DNA of 64,000 bases from Streptomyces sp. WMMB 322 (GTDB lineage Bacteria > Actinomycetota > Actinomycetes > Streptomycetales > Streptomycetaceae). Within the stretch, counting starts at the first letter, position 1, and each line of letters opens with the position of its first letter. The stretch spans positions 1 through 64,000 of the forward strand of contig NZ_FMHI01000006.1 in NCBI RefSeq assembly GCF_900090145.1. The letters are read 5' to 3'. Below the pieces are notes generated by a model that saw nothing but the letters and a program-made list of their open reading frames with translations, was not told where the DNA came from and did not search any database. Positions 1 to 7,927 of the stretch are shown in pieces. Position numbers and translations under genes: made by a program.

Positions 1-1
1 C

Positions 2-310
2 GACGCCGGCCATCTGGCCTCTGCGGCCGGACTGGTGCCGGTCCCGCGTGACTCCGGGCGCCGCACCGGCAACCTGCACCGGCCCCAGCGCTACAGCCGC
101 CGCCTGCGCCGGGTGTTCTACATGTCCGCGCAGACCAGCATCATTCGCGAGGGACCGAACCGGGACTTCTACCTCAAGAAGCGCGGAGAGGGCTGCAAAC
201 ACGTCCAGGCCATCATCGCCCTGGCCCGCCGACGAGCGAGCGTGATGTGGGCGCTGCTGCGTGACGGAAGGGTCTTCACCTCCGCCCCACCGGTCACGCA
301 AGCCGCTTGA
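2..310 (+). CDS. IS110-family transposase, C-terminal part (cut by window edge)
   Basis: The reading frame is open from the first bases to a TGA at 308-310 and has no start inside the window, so only about the last 102 residues are present. The residues before the first Met (AGHLASAAGLVP) and the following SGRRTGN and SRRLRRVFYMSA segments are typical of the C-terminal Transposase_20 domain of IS110-type DEDD recombinases. The catalytic Ser region should lie in this part of the protein. Whether the element is intact cannot be judged without the sequence to the left. No terminal inverted repeat is visible downstream, which is normal for IS110 elements. Confidence 0.75.
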   Translation, partial: DAGHLASAAGLVPVPRDSGRRTGNLHRPQRYSRRLRRVFYMSAQTSIIREGPNRDFYLKKRGEGCKHVQAIIALARRRASVMWALLRDGRVFTSAPPVTQAA

Positions 311-924
311 TTTCGTCATTGAGACTCCTGCTGGGGTTCTTCCTGCGGGTCCCGTCCCCGCCGGCTGCACTGCTCCGTCATGACGCGCGCCTCCCGCAGG
401 AGGTGAACTCCGAGACATCCCGCCGCAGTTCTCGCGGCCCGGAGCGGCGCACGCCCCGATACGGCACGGCTGAATCCGGGCGGCTGCCTCGCGTCAGCGA
501 GCATCAACCAAATGGAAATGATTGTCAAGACCACTATTGGCCACCGCGCACCGCCGGCAGCGCAGCGAGGCCACTCGACCCCGAGGACACCAATGCGCAC
601 AGGCAACGCCGGCTTGCCTCATCGCATCCGGATGAGTTAGAACGATTATCAGTTTCATCTCCACCACGACATCCGGCGTGGGCCCTCGATGCCGGCGTCG
701 CAACAGCCGTCAACTGACCTCACGCGTACGCGAGAAGTCCCGTCCCACATGGCCCTTCAGCCGGGTCCCGTATCTGGTGCGGTCCCCTGAACCCTCAGCT
801 GCCTTCACCGTGATGTGACATCGAGTCGGCCGCCGGCAGGTGTCCGGCGGATCTCGGACACACGCACTCGTGCGGTCGCAGAGCTACGGCTACGAGGAGG
901 CGGCGCAGGAAAAGAGAGGAACAC
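311..924. other. 614-bp gene-poor stretch with Zur-like boxes
   Basis: No reading frame here has convincing codon bias or recognisable protein sequence. The stretch holds a good Zur-like palindrome (513-527) and a weaker one (637-651, TTAGAACGATTATCA). It probably represents the right flank of the IS110 element plus a regulatory or degraded region in front of the kinase gene that starts at 925. A short zinc-regulated gene may have been lost here. Confidence 0.5.
513..527. promoter_or_regulatory. Zur-like box
   Basis: TGGAAATGATTGTCA matches the actinobacterial Zur consensus TGAAAATGATTTTCA at 13 of 15 positions, the best match by eye in the window. The nearest downstream start on the plus strand is the GHMP kinase at 925, about 400 nt away, which is unusually far for a repressor site. 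Either the transcript has a long leader or the original target gene between them has decayed. Confidence 0.55.
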
Positions 925-1863
925 GTGAAGCGCTCCCACGACGTGACACCGCGACAGGGGCTGACGGGCACTGGCACGGCCTTCGGCACCTTCGGCGAAC
1001 TTCTTCAGGGTGTACTGCCGGGGGATGGCGGCGACTTCCTCGTGACCCTGCCGGTCGCCAGGTGGAGCATGGCGACATTCCGTCAGGACCCGGGGGCAGA
1101 CGGAATCACCGTCCGGCCCGTGCACAAGAAGAAAGCACTGCAGTTGGCGCACTTGATCGCCGAAGAGGAGCGCCGCCCCGTCGGCGGCGTACTGACCGTC
1201 AGCAGTGTGATCCCCGAGGGCAAGGGGCTGGCCAGTTCATCGGCGGACCTCGTCGCCACGGCCCGAGCCGTGGCGAAGACCCTCAGCACGCCGATGCCGC
1301 CCGGCCGGATCGAGCGATTGCTGGCCCGGATCGAACCGACGGACGGCGTGCTCTACCCAGGGATCGTCGCGTTCCACCACCGGGAGGTGCGGCTGCGCGC
1401 GGTCCTCGGATCCCTCCCGGCGATGACCGTGGTGGGGATCGACGAGGGCGGCGCCGTGGACACCGTCGCCTACAACCGCATACCCAAGTCCTACTCCACA
1501 GCGCAGGGTTACGAGTACGCCCGACTGCTGGACAGGCTCGCTGACGCCATCCCGCGTCACGATCTGGCGGAAGTGGGCAGGGTCGCGACCCGGAGTGCGC
1601 TGATGAACCAGCCGCTGCGGTACAAGCGGTCGCTGGAGCCGATGCGGGAGATCTGCCGTGAGGTGGGCGGTCTCGGTGTGGCCGTGGGGCACAGCGGCAC
1701 GACTCTCGGAGTACTCCTGGACTCCCGGGATCCCTCATGTACGCGCAGGGCCATGGAGGCGGCCCGGGCGTGCGCGGAACTGGCTGACGGTGTCGCCGTC
1801 TACCGCACGCTCAGCTTCTCCGGCGTGCGAGCCCCCACCGCCGAACCCCTGCTCACGGTCTGA
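925..1863 (+). CDS. GHMP-family kinase, PduX (L-threonine kinase)-like
   Basis: This 312-residue protein has the three GHMP kinase motifs. There is an N-terminal substrate-binding segment around residues 14-28 (GTAFGTFGELLQGVL), the nucleotide-binding loop PEGKGLASSSADL around 96-108, and a C-terminal Gly-rich motif VAVGHSGTTLG near 254. Its closest recognisable relatives are PduX-type kinases, which phosphorylate L-threonine for the cobalamin nucleotide loop, but the substrate cannot be read from sequence. The GTG at 925 is preceded by GAGAGGA with a short spacer. It is convergent with mtnP, with only 33 bp between stops. A Zur-like box lies far upstream (513-527), so zinc control is possible but unproven. 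A link to B12 or to a small-molecule pathway in this island is inference. Confidence 0.7.
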   Translation: MKRSHDVTPRQGLTGTGTAFGTFGELLQGVLPGDGGDFLVTLPVARWSMATFRQDPGADGITVRPVHKKKALQLAHLIAEEERRPVGGVLTVSSVIPEGKGLASSSADLVATARAVAKTLSTPMPPGRIERLLARIEPTDGVLYPGIVAFHHREVRLRAVLGSLPAMTVVGIDEGGAVDTVAYNRIPKSYSTAQGYEYARLLDRLADAIPRHDLAEVGRVATRSALMNQPLRYKRSLEPMREICREVGGLGVAVGHSGTTLGVLLDSRDPSCTRRAMEAARACAELADGVAVYRTLSFSGVRAPTAEPLLTV

Positions 1864-1896
1864 GGAAAAGGGCCGGGTTGGGAGCGTCGCATCGTT

Positions 1897-2718
1897 TCAG
1901 GGCAGTTCGAAGGGCAGTGTCATCCCCTGCGTCGCCCGTGCGCACGGCAGTTCCTGGACACTCTCGGGCAGGAGCTCCACGGCCTGGAGGACGATGCGGC
2001 GCAGTCGTTCGACGTTCTGGGCGAACAGCGCGAAGACATCCTCCTGGGCGACGCCGTCCTCGGGGCCGATACCGGCATCCAAGTCGGTCACCAGGGCCAA
2101 CGACGCGTAGCACATATCCAGTTCACGAGCGAGCACGGCCTCAGGGTGACCGGTCATATTCACCAGCGACCAGCCCTGCGAAGCGAACCACCGGGACTCG
2201 GCGCGGGTGGAGAACCTCGGCCCCTCGACGACGACCATCGTCCCGCCGTCGACGGCTTCGCCGCCCATGACGGCAGCTGCCTTGAGGAGCGCCGAGCGTC
2301 CCGGCTCGTAGTAGGGGTCGGCGAACGAGACGTGCACGGCACCCTCGTCGTAGAAGGTCTGGACGCGGCCGCTCGTACGGTCCACGAGCTGGTCCGGCAC
2401 CACGACCGTGCCCGGCCCCAGATCGCGGCGCAGTGACCCGGCGGCACAGGGGGCGAGTATCTGGCGGACGCCCACGGAGCGCAGTGCCCACATGTTCGCC
2501 CGATAGTTGATCTTGTGGGCGGGGAAACGGTGCCCCCGGCCGTGTCGCGGCAGGAACGCCACGCGACGTCCCCCGGCCGTCCCCACGGTGACCGCATCGG
2601 CCGGTTCACCGAACGGGGTGTCGACCCGGAGCTCTTCGGCCTCGGAGAGCAACTCGTAGAATCCGCTGCCGCCGATCACCCCTACGTCGGCCGCAGGGAG
2701 TCGGGGGTCGTCTGTCAT
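1897..2718 (-). CDS. mtnP: S-methyl-5'-thioadenosine phosphorylase
   Basis: The enzyme cleaves methylthioadenosine with phosphate to adenine and 5-methylthioribose-1-phosphate, the entry step of methionine salvage. The 273-residue protein begins with the phosphate-loop motif GVIGGSGFY (about residues 13-21). It carries the family hallmarks RHGRGH and NYRANMWAL and the purine-site segment NMTGHPEAVLARE around 188-200, which also places the Asp of TDLDAG. It is the last gene of a tight minus-strand operon and its ATG overlaps the mtnC stop by 4 bp, so the two are translationally coupled. Using a phosphorylase rather than MtnN plus MtnK agrees with the absence of a methylthioribose kinase nearby. 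Confidence 0.93.
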   Translation of the reverse strand: MTDDPRLPAADVGVIGGSGFYELLSEAEELRVDTPFGEPADAVTVGTAGGRRVAFLPRHGRGHRFPAHKINYRANMWALRSVGVRQILAPCAAGSLRRDLGPGTVVVPDQLVDRTSGRVQTFYDEGAVHVSFADPYYEPGRSALLKAAAVMGGEAVDGGTMVVVEGPRFSTRAESRWFASQGWSLVNMTGHPEAVLARELDMCYASLALVTDLDAGIGPEDGVAQEDVFALFAQNVERLRRIVLQAVELLPESVQELPCARATQGMTLPFELP

Positions 2719-3497
2719 CGCGGCCTCTCTGCAGGGGAGTTGGGGACGTCCGCTGTCCGGCGGACGGTTTCCGTGGTCCGGGAGCCGCTCAGCAACCGGA
2801 GCTCGTCCAGCGAGGAGACGACGACCCGGTGGCCGTCCACTTGGGCTCCGCGGGGGTCACCGGGGCGCCGTACGGCCACCGTCTGCCAGCCGGCCGTCGC
2901 TGCGGCATCCAGCTCGCGGCACTCGTCGCTGAGGAAGAGGATTTCGCCCGGCGGTGTGCGAACGGCCTCGGCGATGTTCCGGTAGGACTCGGCGTTGTGC
3001 TTGTTCCCTGCGTCGAGGAGGTCGAAGTGGTCGCACACGAGGCCGCTGAGGTCGCCGTGATTGCTGTGCGCGAACCAGTCGCGCTGGGCCGCGCGCGAGC
3101 CCGAGGAATAGATGAAGCAGTCAATGCCGGCGTGCCTCCAGAGGGCGAGCGCTGATGGCACGTCGTCGTAGACGTGGCCCGCCAGTTCGCCGCGTGCGTA
3201 GCCGTCGGCCCAGATCAGGCCCTGGGCCCTCTTCAGCGGTGGAGCCTTCAGGTCCTGGTCGGACCAGCGCTCCAGGGCCGTCACGGCCTCCTCCTCCCCG
3301 AGCGCGGCGTCGCCGGTGAAGTCCCGTATCTCTCGCAGGAGTTCCGCGTGGGCGCGCTCGCCGCGATGCGCCGCCAGCCAATCGGCGAAGCGCTTCCTGG
3401 CGTACGGGAAGAGCACGTCGTGCACGTGGGAGGCCGAGCCCGTGGTCCCCTCGATGTCGAGGACCACGGCCCGCACCGGCGTCGTCTCCGCCGTCAT
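2715..3497 (-). CDS. mtnC: Enolase-phosphatase E1 (methionine salvage)
   Basis: This bifunctional HAD enzyme enolises and dephosphorylates 2,3-diketo-5-methylthiopentyl-1-phosphate to the acireductone. The start chosen gives 260 residues beginning MTAETTPVR. HAD motif I is VVLDIEGTTG at residues 11-20 with the IEGTT signature of MtnC, motif II is IYSSGSRAAQR, motif III Lys is in GNKHNAESY, and motif IV is LFLSDECRELDAA. It overlaps mtnD by 4 bp upstream and mtnP by 4 bp downstream. A longer frame extends upstream through mtnD in the same direction but matches no family and is ignored. Confidence 0.93.
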   Translation of the reverse strand: MTAETTPVRAVVLDIEGTTGSASHVHDVLFPYARKRFADWLAAHRGERAHAELLREIRDFTGDAALGEEEAVTALERWSDQDLKAPPLKRAQGLIWADGYARGELAGHVYDDVPSALALWRHAGIDCFIYSSGSRAAQRDWFAHSNHGDLSGLVCDHFDLLDAGNKHNAESYRNIAEAVRTPPGEILFLSDECRELDAAATAGWQTVAVRRPGDPRGAQVDGHRVVVSSLDELRLLSGSRTTETVRRTADVPNSPAERPR

Positions 3498-4078
3498 CGT
3501 GCCGCCCCGGCCTTGAGAAGAGCGTCGAGGCGGGGGAAGCGCTGTCCGATCGGGTCGCCGGTGAAGTCGCCCACCCATCCGTCGGCCTTCTCGAAGAAGC
3601 GGATCGCGGTGAATTCGGGGCGCGGTCCCATGTCGAACCAGTGGCGTGTGCCGGCAGGTACGGAGAGAAGATCGCCCGCCGTGCACACGGTCGCGTAGAC
3701 GCGTTCGCCGATGTGGAGGTAGAAGCAGCCGGTTCCGTGCGCGAAGAAGCGCACCTCGTCCTCGCCGTGCCTGTGCTCCTCGAGAAAGGCCGAACGAGCC
3801 TTGGCTGCCTGCGCCTTCCACTCCTCGGTGTCCTCGGGGTGCAGTTGGGCGACGTCGACGAGGCCGAGCCCTTCGTGCGCGCACAACTCGTCCACCTCGG
3901 TCCGGTAGCGGGAGAGGACTTGTTCCTGGCTTGTGCCAGGGGTGACGGTGCCGCGCACGGGCCACCGGCGCAGCGTCACGGAGGAATCGCCCAGCGCTTC
4001 GGTGATCCGCTCGTGGTCCTCGGTGCGCAGCAGCACGTTTTCCGGGTCGTCCTCGGGCATGACTTGCAGCAGTGTCAT
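3494..4078 (-). CDS. mtnD: Acireductone dioxygenase (ARD)
   Basis: This cupin metalloenzyme oxidises the acireductone to 2-keto-4-methylthiobutyrate and formate when it holds Fe(II). The Ni form gives an off-pathway product. The 194-residue protein has the ARD metal motif EEHRHGEDEVRFF (H-x-H-x4-E) near residue 98 and the distal His in VPAGTRHWFDM. The ATG at 4078 follows GGGAG with good spacing. It starts 4 bp after the mtnB stop and overlaps mtnC by 4 bp. The bound metal cannot be inferred. If the operon is zinc-regulated, an Fe/Ni enzyme placed under a zinc regulator is noteworthy. Confidence 0.92.
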   Translation of the reverse strand: MTLLQVMPEDDPENVLLRTEDHERITEALGDSSVTLRRWPVRGTVTPGTSQEQVLSRYRTEVDELCAHEGLGLVDVAQLHPEDTEEWKAQAAKARSAFLEEHRHGEDEVRFFAHGTGCFYLHIGERVYATVCTAGDLLSVPAGTRHWFDMGPRPEFTAIRFFEKADGWVGDFTGDPIGQRFPRLDALLKAGAAR

Positions 4079-4082
4079 GAGA

Positions 4083-4745
4083 TCACTCCCTCTTCCATGG
4101 TTCTGCGAAATCGGTTCTCGTGAGGAGGAGCAGTTGGCAGATCGACTCCAGGCACTCCAGACGGTTTCGGGCCTGCCGGAGGTCGTCCCCCCATGTGGTG
4201 ATGCCGTGATCGGTGATGAGGAGGCCGGGCGGTGCGTCGGCGGTGGCGCCCAGGTGACCGGCGACGTCCGCCGCGATCCGGGGCACCTCCCGCCAGTTGG
4301 GGAAGACGGGGAGATCACAGGCGGCGGGGTGTTTCAGGCCGAGGCCCTTGAGCAGTTCGAAGCCGGTGAGGGGCAATGTCCGGGTCCGCGCCGGGTCACC
4401 CGCGCGGCAGGCGACAGCGGTGGCGTAAGGCGAGTGGACGTGCACGACGGCCCGTGCCCGGGTGGTGCGGTAGACCGCCGCGTGGATGGTGGTCTCCGCC
4501 GAAGCCCGTGGCAGGCCGGGACTCAGCTGCCCGCCCGTGCCGGTGTCCACGAGTGCCATGTCGTGCCGCGTGAGGGTGCCCTTGTCCCGGCCGCTGCCGG
4601 TGATCACGGCATGCCCGTCCGGCAGCCGTACGGAGAGGTTGCCGGCCGTGCCCGGCATCCACCCGCGTTCATACAACTGCCGTGAGAGCGCGGCGAGTTC
4701 GTCTGCGACCTCCGTCTGTTGCCCGTGGGCGAGGCCGCCGCTCAC
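4083..4745 (-). CDS. mtnB: Methylthioribulose-1-phosphate dehydratase
   Basis: This class II aldolase-fold dehydratase converts 5-methylthioribulose-1-phosphate to the diketo compound. It has 220 residues with the family motifs GTAGNLSVRL (around 32-41), the metal-binding pair VVHVHSPYATAV, and the late segment LLITDHGITTWG containing the third His. These histidines usually bind a divalent metal, commonly zinc in this fold, so the pathway is not itself zinc-free. It overlaps mtnA by 4 bp and is followed after 4 bp by mtnD, so all five genes are packed as one unit. Confidence 0.92.
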   Translation of the reverse strand: MSGGLAHGQQTEVADELAALSRQLYERGWMPGTAGNLSVRLPDGHAVITGSGRDKGTLTRHDMALVDTGTGGQLSPGLPRASAETTIHAAVYRTTRARAVVHVHSPYATAVACRAGDPARTRTLPLTGFELLKGLGLKHPAACDLPVFPNWREVPRIAADVAGHLGATADAPPGLLITDHGITTWGDDLRQARNRLECLESICQLLLLTRTDFAEPWKRE

Positions 4746-5803
4746 GGTGCCACCGGGCTCGTCAGGTCGGCTTGACTGGATCGGGGCCGGAAGATGCGGT
4801 GTTCGGAGACGACGGCCGTGACCAGTTCAGCCGGGGTGACGTCGAAGGCCGGATTGTGGACCGCGGCGCGGGCGGGCGCGACGCCAATGCCTGCCAGCGA
4901 TGTCACCTCGGTCGCGTCACGTTCCTCGATCACGATCTGCGAGCCGTCGGCCAGCTCCTCGTCCCACGTGGACCGCGGCGCGACCACCACGAAAGGAATG
5001 CCGTGGTGTGCCGCGGACACGGCCAGTCCGTAGGTACCGATCTTGTTGGCGACGTCGCCGTTCGCCGCGATGCGGTCCGCGCCCACCAGAACGCAGTCCA
5101 CCATCCCCCGCGCCATGGCCGCGGCTGCCGCGGAGTCGACGCACAGCCGGTAGGGAACATCGGCCTCGCCGAGCTCCCATGCAGTGAGCCGGGCGCCCTG
5201 CAGCAACGGTCGGGTCTCGCCGACCAGCACTTCGCTGACCCGGCCGCGTCCGTGCAGGGCCACGATCGCACCGAGGGCTGTGCCGACAGCGGCAGTGGCA
5301 AGTCGCCCTGTGTTGCAGTGCGTGAGAAGACGCAGGGGCCCGTGGGGTATCAGCGACTCCACGAAATCGGCACCCCGTTGCGCCGTGGCCGCGTTAGCTG
5401 CCGCGTCCTCATCCAGCATGGCAAGGGCCTCTGCCAGTACGGCGCCGGGCCCGTCGTCGAGACGCGCCGCGGCCCTGCGTACGCCCCAGGCCAGATTGAC
5501 GGCCGTGGGGCGAACCGCGCTCAGGCGTGCGGCATCGGCCCGGACGGCCGCGTCGTCGACAATTCCCCCGGCAGAGTTCCGGTGGGCGGACAGCGCCACG
5601 CCGAGGGCTGCCGCCAGCCCGATGGCCGGGGCACCGCGGATCGCCAACGTCCCGATGGCTTCCAGGAGTTGGTCGACTGTGCTCAGGCGGAGCAGGCAGT
5701 GTTCATGCGGCAGTACCCGCTGGTCGACGGCGAGGATGCTTCCGTCCTCCCAGCCCAGGGAGTGGTCCAGTTGAGGTGATTGCACCAGGTCACACCCCGT
5801 CAT
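4742..5803 (-). CDS. mtnA: S-methyl-5-thioribose-1-phosphate isomerase
   Basis: This eIF2B-like isomerase converts methylthioribose-1-phosphate to methylthioribulose-1-phosphate. The 353-residue length is normal. Recognisable motifs are AIRGAPAIGLAAALGV near residues 54-69, THCNTGRLATA with the catalytic Cys around 161, and VGADRIAANGDVANKIGTY with the catalytic Asp around 241. The gap of 123 bp to the upstream methyltransferase shows no obvious terminator hairpin, so the mtn genes can be read from the promoter at about 6,870, where a Zur-like box sits. No transaminase for the final step is present in the window. Confidence 0.93.
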   Translation of the reverse strand: MTGCDLVQSPQLDHSLGWEDGSILAVDQRVLPHEHCLLRLSTVDQLLEAIGTLAIRGAPAIGLAAALGVALSAHRNSAGGIVDDAAVRADAARLSAVRPTAVNLAWGVRRAAARLDDGPGAVLAEALAMLDEDAAANAATAQRGADFVESLIPHGPLRLLTHCNTGRLATAAVGTALGAIVALHGRGRVSEVLVGETRPLLQGARLTAWELGEADVPYRLCVDSAAAAAMARGMVDCVLVGADRIAANGDVANKIGTYGLAVSAAHHGIPFVVVAPRSTWDEELADGSQIVIEERDATEVTSLAGIGVAPARAAVHNPAFDVTPAELVTAVVSEHRIFRPRSSQADLTSPVAP

Positions 5804-5926
5804 ATCGCCACGGCCGGCGGGTGGGCCGGAACCGGGGCTGTGCTCGTGCGGCGGGGCAGGTCGTGCGCGTACTGGCAGACGGGCAGAAGGCGGAACATGG
5901 ATCTCCTGTACGTGAACCGGTGGGTG

Positions 5927-6835
5927 TCAGAGAGGCGATGGTGGGCGAGTGGCATCACCGGGACGCGTCCTGCCGGGCCTTGGGCCGGCATCTTCGGCGC
6001 GTGGGGTGGATGTGACGCGGCACAACGTGCCGGTGCCGATGAGGACGGTGACGTCGAAGGTGTCCCTCCGTCCGGCGAGCAGCACCTGAGCGAACCGCCG
6101 CCGCACGCATGCCGTCGTCGCCGGAGACAGCCCATCGAGAACCGCCTTCAGGCGTGTCCTGAGCAGTAGCGGCCAGAGCAGATCCGGGTCGGCGGGCAAG
6201 GTCAGACGATGAGTGCGGATGTCGGGGAAGGACAGCGAGCGCTCGGCCAGCCAGTCCCTCAACGAGGCGGGCGTTCCAGTGGGGCTGTCCACTGCTGTCG
6301 ACCACGAGGCCGAACCGGGAACCGCCTCCACCAGGCTGATTGCCTGCAGGAGCGTTTCAGCGAGCGGTTCGAGCGCCGTCTCGGCCCAGACGCTCACCGT
6401 CAGCCGCCCGCCGGGGCGCATCAGCTGGAGCAGCCGCTCCCTCGCGGAGGCCGGATCACGGAAGGCGTCCGTGCCTCCTGCGCAGAGGATGGAGTCGTAG
6501 CCACCTCTCCGCGGGGGCCACGTAAGGACATCGCCCTGCACGAAGTCCACGTTGCTCAGCCTGCGGGCGGCGGCCTCGCCGCGTGCCCGGATGATGAGAG
6601 GGCCTGAGGGGTCGACAGCATCGACCGTGCCCACCGGACCCGTACGCTCGGCGGCGGCCAGGGCGGTGGCTCCCGACCCGCAGCGCAGGGCGAGGACGTG
6701 TGCTCCCATGCGCAGTTGCGCCGCGTCCGCGGTAGCCGCGCCGACCGGCGTCCAGAAGAGCTCGCGCAGCCGTTCGTCACCTGCTGTCTCGCAGCCCACT
6801 GGCTCAGGCGCCAGTTCGTGCGTCTCCGTCTTCAT
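5927..6835 (-). CDS. SAM-dependent methyltransferase at the head of the mtn operon
   Basis: This 302-residue class I methyltransferase starts at the ATG whose RBS GGAGGAC lies at 6840-6846. Motif I is atypical (VLALRCGSGATALAAAER, about 47-64), followed by an acidic ribose-binding stretch DAVDPSG near 73. VDFVQGDVL and the LMRPGGRLTVSVW strand complete the fold. The family is the UbiE/menG-like methyltransferase superfamily and the acceptor is unknown. It is the first gene before mtnA, and a Zur-like box lies about 40 nt upstream of its start. Because it uses SAM and sits with an MTA recycling pathway, it may belong to a small-molecule route, but methyl transfer itself yields SAH, not MTA. 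The source of MTA is therefore not explained by this enzyme. Confidence 0.7.
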   Translation of the reverse strand: MKTETHELAPEPVGCETAGDERLRELFWTPVGAATADAAQLRMGAHVLALRCGSGATALAAAERTGPVGTVDAVDPSGPLIIRARGEAAARRLSNVDFVQGDVLTWPPRRGGYDSILCAGGTDAFRDPASARERLLQLMRPGGRLTVSVWAETALEPLAETLLQAISLVEAVPGSASWSTAVDSPTGTPASLRDWLAERSLSFPDIRTHRLTLPADPDLLWPLLLRTRLKAVLDGLSPATTACVRRRFAQVLLAGRRDTFDVTVLIGTGTLCRVTSTPRAEDAGPRPGRTRPGDATRPPSPL

Positions 6836-6874
6836 GCCCGTCCTCCCAATCGAGCGACGAACCGGAAGCATATA

Positions 6875-6889
6875 TGAAAATGAAAATCA
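6875..6889. promoter_or_regulatory. Zur-like box between the mtn operon and the dioxygenase gene
   Basis: TGAAAATGAAAATCA matches the Zur consensus at 12 of 15 positions. The left arm is perfect and the right arm is partly a direct rather than inverted copy. It lies 40 nt upstream of the methyltransferase-mtn operon on the minus strand and 150 nt upstream of the TauD-like gene on the plus strand. The surrounding stretch (6868-6897) is locally AT-rich, as expected for a promoter. Confidence 0.55.
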
Positions 6890-7039
6890 ATCCAAGGTCG
6901 GCTGTTCATAGGTACTGTTGCGACGGCGGCCGACTGGACCGACCAGGCCACCTGAGGTCGGTGGGGACGGCTCCGCCCGCGGATCTGCGGACCCACGGAC
7001 GGCGAAGACCCGGTACTGCTTGAAGGGATACGAACAGCA

Positions 7040-7813
7040 ATGCAGGAGATGCTCGCGGCCCCGGCCGATGCCGGACTGGTCCCCGAACGGCTCGACATGG
7101 GGTGCGCCGACGCAGTCTCGAGCTGCCTCGCGCGGGACGGCGCCGTCGTCCTGACCGGACAGGCTCCGTCTGCGCGGACCCTCACCGTCGCCGCAGCCTT
7201 CGCCCTCGGCGAGCAGCTGCGGCAGCTCTTCCCGCAGCGCCAGCGGTCCTCGTCCGAAGGTTCCCCGGTGCACCTGCACGCGGACAGCTTCGACGTCGTG
7301 GTGGACGTGGCCGGGGTGCCCACGAGGCGGCGCCACCCCGATGAGGACTTCGCCCTCGTGCAGCTCACTCGGCCGCCGCTGTCAGGGGGAGAGTCGTTCG
7401 TGGCCGACGCTTACCGCTTCGTGGACACTCTGCGAACCGCGGATCCGGAGCTGTGGGAGTTCCTGACGGTGACCGACGTCGACTTCTACGGAGCCTGGGC
7501 CGGCTTGCGGGGCCTGCCCTCAACTCCGCGCGCGGGCAGGCATGTCGAGTACACCCGAGGGGGACGTCGGATCGTGCGCCGCAGCGACGGTGCCGTACCC
7601 CTGCACCGGGATCCGGACGAGGAGCACATCAAGGTCATGCTGACCCGCTTCGAGGAGAAGGTCCGCGCACTGGAGAGCACGCTCCCCCGGTTCTCACTCG
7701 AGGAGGGGGACATCCTCATCCTCGACAACTACCGCTGCTGGCACGGCAGGGACGCACACGCAGGCGACCGCACGACCCGCATCCTCACCCTGCTCAGCGC
7801 CGAGGCACGCTGA
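7040..7813 (+). CDS. TauD/TfdA-type Fe(II)/2-oxoglutarate dioxygenase
   Basis: The 257-residue protein has the jelly-roll dioxygenase signature. An H-x-D iron motif lies in VHLHADSFD around residues 75-83, the distal iron His is in NYRCWHGRD near 237, and the 2-oxoglutarate-binding Arg is in DRTTRILTLL close to the C-terminus. It resembles clavaminate-synthase-like and TauD-like enzymes. The substrate is unknown. It is divergent from the methyltransferase-mtn operon across a Zur-like box. The next plus-strand gene is rpmF behind its own Zur-like box, so this enzyme probably belongs to the same zinc-starvation response. Confidence 0.8.
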   Translation: MQEMLAAPADAGLVPERLDMGCADAVSSCLARDGAVVLTGQAPSARTLTVAAAFALGEQLRQLFPQRQRSSSEGSPVHLHADSFDVVVDVAGVPTRRRHPDEDFALVQLTRPPLSGGESFVADAYRFVDTLRTADPELWEFLTVTDVDFYGAWAGLRGLPSTPRAGRHVEYTRGGRRIVRRSDGAVPLHRDPDEEHIKVMLTRFEEKVRALESTLPRFSLEEGDILILDNYRCWHGRDAHAGDRTTRILTLLSAEAR

Positions 7814-7872
7814 CCCGCGCGGCGGCCCCCTCTCCCCGCAAGCTGCGATTCCCCCCGAACAGACATTGCTAA

Positions 7873-7887
7873 TGGAACCCATTTTCA
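7873..7887. promoter_or_regulatory. Zur-like box upstream of rpmF-COG0523
   Basis: TGGAACCCATTTTCA matches the consensus at 11 of 15 positions with a perfect right arm ATTTTCA. The rpmF start codon is 41 nt downstream, a normal distance for a repressor site overlapping or flanking the core promoter. Confidence 0.65.
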
Positions 7888-7927
7888 TCTAGTCTGCGGG
7901 GGCACGCACTCGTCACGGAGGTGCCCC

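Noticed and set aside
4682..5779. Long plus-strand open frame antisense to mtnA/mtnB
   Set aside because: It is a high-GC shadow frame: it matches no family, whereas the minus strand encodes clear MtnA and MtnB motifs.
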